Translations under genes and position numbers: made by a program
Notes under the pieces: generated by a model
Databases searched by the model: none
The model's input: the letters and a program-made list of their open reading frames with translations, nothing else
Told to the model about the DNA's origin: nothing
In this document: positions 6,272 to 9,066 of the stretch, piece by piece
Numbering within the stretch: position 1 is the stretch's first letter
Layout of the letters: each line of letters starts with the position of its first letter
Origin: Pseudomonadota bacterium
Lineage (GTDB): Bacteria > Desulfobacterota > Desulfovibrionia > Desulfovibrionales > Desulfovibrionaceae
Length of the DNA stretch: 9,066 bases
Assembly (NCBI GenBank): GCA_023438245.1
Contig: JAEXRD010000114.1
Coordinates: 1-9,066, forward strand
Direction: 5' to 3'

Positions 6272-6592
6272 CTAGTAGTTGAGGATTCGGTCCGCCGCGC
6301 GGATGGCGTCGGCCAGGAAGGCCATGTTCTGGCGCTTCAGGTGCTCGGTTTCCTCCACGCCGTGGAGGTCCATGCACTTGCCTCAGGCCGCCAGCACGCC
6401 CTCGCTCAGGGCGAAGAGCCGGGCCTGCTCGGCGATGCGGAAGGCCTCGGTGTCGCCCCGGTCCAGGGCCACGGCCGGGCCGTTCAGGAACAGGGTCACG
6501 TCCTCGCCCTGCTCCAGCAGCACGTTGGCCAGGCGCACGGCGTTCCACTTGATCTCCGGGCTGTCGCTGGAGAGCACGATGAGTATCTGCAT
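6272..6592 (-). CDS. DsrE-like sulfur-relay selenoprotein with in-frame UGA (Sec70)
   Basis: This is read as a 106-residue DsrE-family protein, small cytoplasmic proteins that carry sulfur on a reactive cysteine. The N-terminus MQILIVLSSDSPE (1-13), KWNAVRLANVLLEQGEDVTLFL (15-36; typical first strand-helix-strand) and the helix near AFRIAEQARLFALSEGV (50-66) fit the fold. Codon 70 is TGA (6385-6383), giving LAA-U-GKC (67-73), where relatives have ACGTC; the TGA replaces the first Cys of CxxC. Reading continues 36 codons (CMDLHGVEETEHLKRQN at 73-89, ending DRILNY) to TAG at 6272. 34 of these 36 codons end in G or C, like real genes here. A hairpin right after the TGA fits a bacterial SECIS. 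The ATG at 6592 has AGGAGG 8 nt upstream; an upstream TTG at 6643 was rejected. Alternatives are a fresh nonsense mutation or sequencing error. If TGA were a plain stop, the product would be a 69-residue fragment lacking its active site. Confidence 0.85.
6341..6377 (-). promoter_or_regulatory. Candidate bacterial SECIS element in the DsrE-like gene
   Basis: Beginning 5 nt after the TGA (6383-6385), the minus strand folds into a nested hairpin: GTGC (6377-6374) with GCAC (6344-6341), then GG with CC, then a perfect 7-bp apical stem CCTCCAC (6368-6362) with GTGGAGG (6358-6352) around a GGC loop (6361-6359). The apical loop starts 21 nt after the TGA, inside the spacing known for SelB-binding elements, and its first two bases are G. 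It lacks the G-U loop pair and I see no clear bulged U as in E. coli fdhF, but bacterial SECIS sequences vary widely. Confidence 0.7.
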
Positions 6593-6614
6593 CCGGTCAT
6601 CCTCCTGTTCAGGC

Positions 6615-6643
6615 GTGATAGCCACTTGCCCGTCGCCGCGCAA
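6615..6643 (-). promoter_or_regulatory. Candidate promoter for the DsrE-like-rnhB-yraN genes
   Basis: On the minus strand TTGCGC (6643-6638) is followed after exactly 17 nt by TATCAC (6620-6615). They match the sigma-70 boxes in 3 of 6 and 4 of 6 positions. The -10 ends 22 nt before the ATG of the DsrE-like gene and the whole lies just after the rplS terminator-like hairpin, so it could give these genes expression independent of trmD-rplS. Confidence 0.35.
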
Positions 6644-6650
6644 GCGCCAA

Positions 6651-6687
6651 GTCCCCGGAAAGGCTCTGTGCGAGCCCTTCCGGGGAC
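6651..6687 (-). terminator. Strong terminator-like hairpin downstream of rplS
   Basis: GTCCCCGGAA (6651-6660) pairs with TTCCGGGGAC (6678-6687), then after one A/C mismatch GGCTC (6662-6666) pairs with GAGCC (6672-6676) around a 5-nt loop. This 15-bp nearly perfect stem is the strongest hairpin seen in the window. On the minus strand it is followed by TTGGCGCTTG, with no real T run. It could be a partial terminator or a 3' stabiliser that separates rplS levels from the downstream genes. Confidence 0.5.
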
Positions 6688-6706
6688 CTTGCTCTGGTCG
6701 GGTGAT

Positions 6707-6724
6707 CCTGGGCTTTCGCCCCGG
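6707..6724 (-). other. Short GAAA-tetraloop hairpin just after rplS
   Basis: Immediately past the rplS stop the minus strand reads GGGC-GAAA-GCCC, extended by a G/A mismatch and two further G-C pairs. A GNRA loop on a GC stem is very stable in RNA. With the larger hairpin at 6651-6687 it gives the rplS message a structured 3' end. No T run follows. Confidence 0.3.
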
Positions 6725-6727
6725 GTC

Positions 6728-7078
6728 CTACTCCCAGGTCTGGCGGGACTTGAGGCGGGCGGCCTTGCCGGCGAGCTTGCGCAGGAAGTAGATGCGGCTG
6801 CGGCGAACCTTGCCCTGGAGCACCACTTCCACGCGGTCGATGGCCGGGGTGTGCATGGGGAAGATGCGCTCCACGCCCACGCCGTCGGACACCTTGCGCA
6901 CGGTGAAGGTGGCATCGGTGGTGCCGCGGTGGATGCGCAGGACCACGCCCTGGAACACCTGGATGCGCTCTTTGTCGCCCTCGATGATGCGGGTGTGGAC
7001 CTTCACGGTGTCGCCCGCGCGGAACTCGGGCATGTCCATGCGCAGGTGTTCGTTTTCGATCTGACGGATGATGTTCAT
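6728..7078 (-). CDS. rplS: 50S ribosomal protein L19
   Basis: L19 lies at the interface of the large and small ribosomal subunits. The 116-residue product is full length (E. coli about 115). Family-typical sequence includes PEFRAGDTVKVHTRIIEG (17-34), FQGVVLRIHRG (42-52), GVGVERIFPMHTPAIDRVEV (66-85) and the basic end KVRRSRIYFLRKLAGKAARL (90-109). The ATG at 7078 has AAAGGAG 7 nt upstream. The gene follows trmD by 51 nt, the usual trmD-rplS order, and two hairpins follow its stop. Confidence 0.98.
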   Translation of the reverse strand: MNIIRQIENEHLRMDMPEFRAGDTVKVHTRIIEGDKERIQVFQGVVLRIHRGTTDATFTVRKVSDGVGVERIFPMHTPAIDRVEVVLQGKVRRSRIYFLRKLAGKAARLKSRQTWE

Positions 7079-7129
7079 ATCAGGACTCCTTTTTACGGAA
7101 AAAACGTCGTTCTTGTCACAACCGGACGC

Positions 7130-8494
7130 CTACAGCGCGTCGCCCAGCAGCCTGTCGACCGCCAGGGCGGCGGCGGCGCGCACCGGCAGGTGGTTGTACG
7201 CCGCAAAGGGCCGCAGCGGCGGCAAAACCGCTTGGGCCGACTTGAAAACCTCCGGGGCCAGGCCGTGCCCGGTTCCCAGAACCAGCAGCGCCGGGCCCTG
7301 CCCGAGCCAGCCGCGCGCCTCGCTCCAGGCCGCGAAGGCCAGGGGCCGGGGCCTTCTGCCCCGAGGCGGCCGCTGGTGCGTGCGGGCGCTGGTGGCCAGC
7401 ACGCGGGGGGCCTGTCCGGCCAGCTGCTCCACGCGCAGCACGGCCTCCTCCAGGCTTTCCACCATGCGCCCGTGGCGCAGGGCCTCGGCCCGGTCCGGGT
7501 TCACGCGGCCTCCGGCCCCTTCGGTCCAGTGGCCCAGCAGGCGCTCCCCCAGCTCCCGCTGATCGACGAGAGGGGTGGCGAAAAACACTCCTCCCAGTTC
7601 ATACGTGCGGGAAACGCGGCACATATCGTGAATGTCCAGGTTTGTCAAAGAAACTGTGCAGGGTTTTCCGGCCTTGTCCAGCACGGGATGGTGCAGCAGG
7701 CACAAAAACAAGTTTCTTCCCAGGCTTGCGGAGCGCTCTCCGGCGGCCCGGATTTCGCGCAGCCAGGCGAGGTCGTCGCCGCCCAGCCGGGCCTGGGCCA
7801 GCAGTTCGGGCCGACGCGCCAGCGTGCGCCGCAGCGACTCCCGCCGCCGCCAGGCCGCCACCGGCCCGTGCGCGCCGGAGCGCAGCACCTCGGGCACCTC
7901 GCGGCCCTGGTAGACCTCGGGCCGGGTGTAGTGCGGATATTCCAGCAGCCCGGCGGAAAAGCTCTCGTCCTCGCCGGACTCCTCCTTGCCCATGAAGCCG
8001 GGGATGAGCCGGGCCACGGCCTCCAGCACGCACAGGGCCGCGGCCTCGCCGCCGTTCAGCACCGCCTCGCCCACGCTCACGGGCACAAGCCCCTCGTCCT
8101 CGATGAGCCGCTCGTCGATGCCCTCGTAGCGCCCGCAAACCAACGTCAGCGGCTCGCCCGAGACGACGCGGGCGGCCAGCTCGCGCGCCAGTTCCTGGGT
8201 CAGCGGGCGGCCCGAGGGCGCCAGCACCAGGCGCAGGCCCTTGCCGCCGTTCTCGGCCTCGGCCTTGGCCAGCGCCGCGGCCAGGGGCGCGGGCTGCATG
8301 ACCATGCCCGGCCCGCCGCCGTAGGGCCGGTCGTCCACGTGGCGGTGGCGGGCGGTGGAAAAGTCGCGCGGGTTGAGGAGCGCCACGCTGACCAGCCCCC
8401 CGTCCACGGCCTTCTGCATCTGGGCGCAGGTGAGCGGCCCGGCGAAAAACTCCGGGAACAGGGTGAGGATGGTGAAGCGGGCGGGCGCGTTCAT
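7130..8494 (-). CDS. trmD: tRNA (guanine37-N1)-methyltransferase fused to a second SPOUT-like RNA methyltransferase domain
   Basis: TrmD uses S-adenosylmethionine to methylate G37 next to the anticodon and so prevents +1 frameshifts. The protein has 454 residues, about 200 more than a plain TrmD. Residues 1 to about 248 are TrmD: FTILTLFPEFF (7-17), DDRPYGGGPGMVM (54-66), CGRYEGIDER (120-129), VLNGGEAA (145-152), SFSAGLLEYPHYTRPEV (178-194). Residues about 258-454 form a second domain, NLFLCLLHHPVL (261-272) through LVLGTGHGL (404-412) and YNHLPVRAAAALAVDRLLG (433-451), resembling the TM1570-type knotted methyltransferase family (Methyltrn_RNA_4), which I recall being fused to TrmD in Desulfovibrio relatives. 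Its target RNA is unknown. Where E. coli has D169 as general base, this protein has E177 (with D176 beside it). The ATG at 8494 matches the family N-terminus but has no Shine-Dalgarno; a promoter candidate lies just ahead. Confidence 0.95.
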   Translation of the reverse strand: MNAPARFTILTLFPEFFAGPLTCAQMQKAVDGGLVSVALLNPRDFSTARHRHVDDRPYGGGPGMVMQPAPLAAALAKAEAENGGKGLRLVLAPSGRPLTQELARELAARVVSGEPLTLVCGRYEGIDERLIEDEGLVPVSVGEAVLNGGEAAALCVLEAVARLIPGFMGKEESGEDESFSAGLLEYPHYTRPEVYQGREVPEVLRSGAHGPVAAWRRRESLRRTLARRPELLAQARLGGDDLAWLREIRAAGERSASLGRNLFLCLLHHPVLDKAGKPCTVSLTNLDIHDMCRVSRTYELGGVFFATPLVDQRELGERLLGHWTEGAGGRVNPDRAEALRHGRMVESLEEAVLRVEQLAGQAPRVLATSARTHQRPPRGRRPRPLAFAAWSEARGWLGQGPALLVLGTGHGLAPEVFKSAQAVLPPLRPFAAYNHLPVRAAAALAVDRLLGDAL

Positions 8495-8504
8495 GGGGAT
8501 ATCG

Positions 8505-8533
8505 AGACTAGGGGATGGCCGGGCTCTCGTCAA
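8505..8533 (-). promoter_or_regulatory. Candidate promoter abutting the trmD start
   Basis: On the minus strand TTGACG (8533-8528; 5 of 6 to consensus) is followed after 17 nt by TAGTCT (8510-8505; 3 of 6). The -10 ends 10 nt before the trmD ATG, so a transcript would start within a few bases of the ATG and be leaderless or nearly so. The absence of a Shine-Dalgarno before this ATG agrees with that. Confidence 0.4.
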
Positions 8534-8571
8534 CAAGATCGGGCCCGCGTCAAGCAGACCCCTTCGGGGCA

Positions 8572-9066
8572 TCAGGCCAGCAGAGCGGCCAGGGCCTTGG
8601 CGTAGTCCGAGGCCATGCGCGCGGCGGGGAAGCGGCGCTGGCCCTGGTCGTAGGCGGCCTGGCCCAGGCGCCGGGCCAAAAGCGGGGAATCCAGCAGCCG
8701 CGCCGCCCCCTCCACCAGCCCGGCGCGGTCGCCCTCCGGAACCAGCAGGCCCGTGGCCCCGTGGGTCACGATCTCCGGCACGCCGCCGACGGCGTAGGAA
8801 ACCACGGGCAGCTCCTGGGCCGCGGCCTCCAGCAGCACCAGGGGGTGGTTGTCCGCAAGCGTGGGATACACCAGCGCGTCGGCGGCGCGCATGGCCAGGG
8901 CCAGCTTGGCCCGGTCCACGTAGGGCCACACGGTTAGGCCGTCGGGCGTGGTTCCGGACTGGTCGCCGCCCACGGCCAGGCCGCGCAGGGTGTCCCCCGC
9001 AAGGTCCGGCAGGCGCGAGCGGATCTCGCTCCAGTACTCCGGCCACTGCGCGCCGGACTTGTAGGC
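8572..9066 (-). CDS. Glycosyltransferase family 4, C-terminal part (5' end outside the window)
   Basis: The frame is open to the window edge, so this is the last 164 residues of a longer protein. It is the nucleotide-sugar-binding Rossmann half of a GT-B glycosyltransferase (Glycos_transf_1 type). Within the visible part are WPYVDRAKLALAMRAADALV (47-66), then DNHPLVLLEAAAQELPVV (72-89) with the conserved Glu of the E-x7-E region in LLEA, and GGVPEIVTHGATGLLVPEGD (94-113), which binds the sugar nucleotide. The first Glu of E-x7-E is replaced by the DNHP variant. These enzymes build polysaccharide or lipopolysaccharide; acceptor and sugar cannot be told. The stop at 8572 lies 77 nt before trmD, on the same strand. 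A weak CCCC-GAA-GGGG hairpin just past the stop lacks a T run. Confidence 0.88.
   Translation of the reverse strand, partial: AYKSGAQWPEYWSEIRSRLPDLAGDTLRGLAVGGDQSGTTPDGLTVWPYVDRAKLALAMRAADALVYPTLADNHPLVLLEAAAQELPVVSYAVGGVPEIVTHGATGLLVPEGDRAGLVEGAARLLDSPLLARRLGQAAYDQGQRRFPAARMASDYAKALAALLA

Noticed and set aside
6264..6548. Longer rnhB N-terminus reaching to 6548
   Set aside because: The extra 95 residues are Arg/Gly/Pro-rich out-of-frame reading of the DsrE-like gene; the GTG at 6263 has an excellent ribosome-binding site.
6383..6592. A short 69-residue hypothetical gene or pseudogene ending at the TGA
   Set aside because: The family fold and its active-site motif run through the TGA, codon bias continues for 36 codons after it, and the true stop is fitted to the rnhB ribosome-binding site. 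A decayed gene would rarely have its only lesion exactly at the reactive Cys and followed by a SECIS-like hairpin. A new mutation remains possible.
8495..8572. Earlier trmD start at an ATG overlapping the glycosyltransferase stop (TGATG)
   Set aside because: It would add 26 residues not seen in TrmD, whose family begins just before the FxIxTLFPEFF sequence. The overlap is tempting as coupling but has no good ribosome-binding site either.
6248..8605. 785-residue plus-strand open frame opposite trmD, rplS and the DsrE-like gene
   Set aside because: It is a composition artefact lying over well-recognised genes on the other strand, with no family resemblance.

Overview
The window is about 9 kb of very GC-rich bacterial chromosome, densely coding, with strong G/C preference at third codon positions. 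The gene set suggests a Deltaproteobacterium of the Desulfovibrio group (Desulfobacterota). It has a long-form HisG, a SPOR protein behind argS, TrmD fused to a second SPOUT-like RNA methyltransferase domain, rplS-rnhB-yraN clustering and a DsrE-family sulfur-relay protein. This assignment is an inference from gene content and composition; no database search was possible.

Layout. Positions 25-3882 are on the minus strand and read right to left: argS (arginyl-tRNA synthetase), a membrane-anchored SPOR-domain protein, then hisI and hisG. hisI and hisG overlap by ATGA and form a small histidine-biosynthesis operon with its own candidate promoter. Positions 4058-5136 hold the only plus-strand genes: a multi-pass membrane protein I cannot assign, translationally coupled to a YciA-like acyl-CoA thioesterase. 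Positions 5152-9066 are again minus strand, read right to left: the 3' part of a family-4 glycosyltransferase, trmD (fusion), rplS, a small DsrE-family gene, rnhB and yraN.

Main discovery. The DsrE-family gene (6272-6592, minus) is interrupted by an in-frame TGA at 6383-6385. The TGA sits where relatives have the first cysteine of a CxxC motif, giving U-G-K-C. The frame stays open for 36 more codons with normal codon bias (34 of 36 end in G or C) and ends in a TAG that overlaps the Shine-Dalgarno of rnhB. A strong stem-loop begins 5 nt after the TGA, and its apical loop starts 21 nt after the TGA, the geometry of a bacterial SECIS element. I read this as a selenocysteine-containing DsrE-like protein that standard gene callers would truncate to about 69 residues.

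How the genes work together. trmD, rplS, rnhB and yraN are translation and nucleic-acid maintenance genes commonly clustered in bacteria. The selenoprotein sits in the middle of that run, bounded upstream by a terminator-like hairpin and a weak promoter candidate. Its full translation through UGA would place terminating ribosomes at the rnhB start. The usual rpsP-KH-rimM genes are not immediately upstream of trmD; a glycosyltransferase is there instead, and trmD has a candidate promoter so close to its ATG that its mRNA may be leaderless. I saw no tRNA, rRNA, CRISPR array or insertion sequence.
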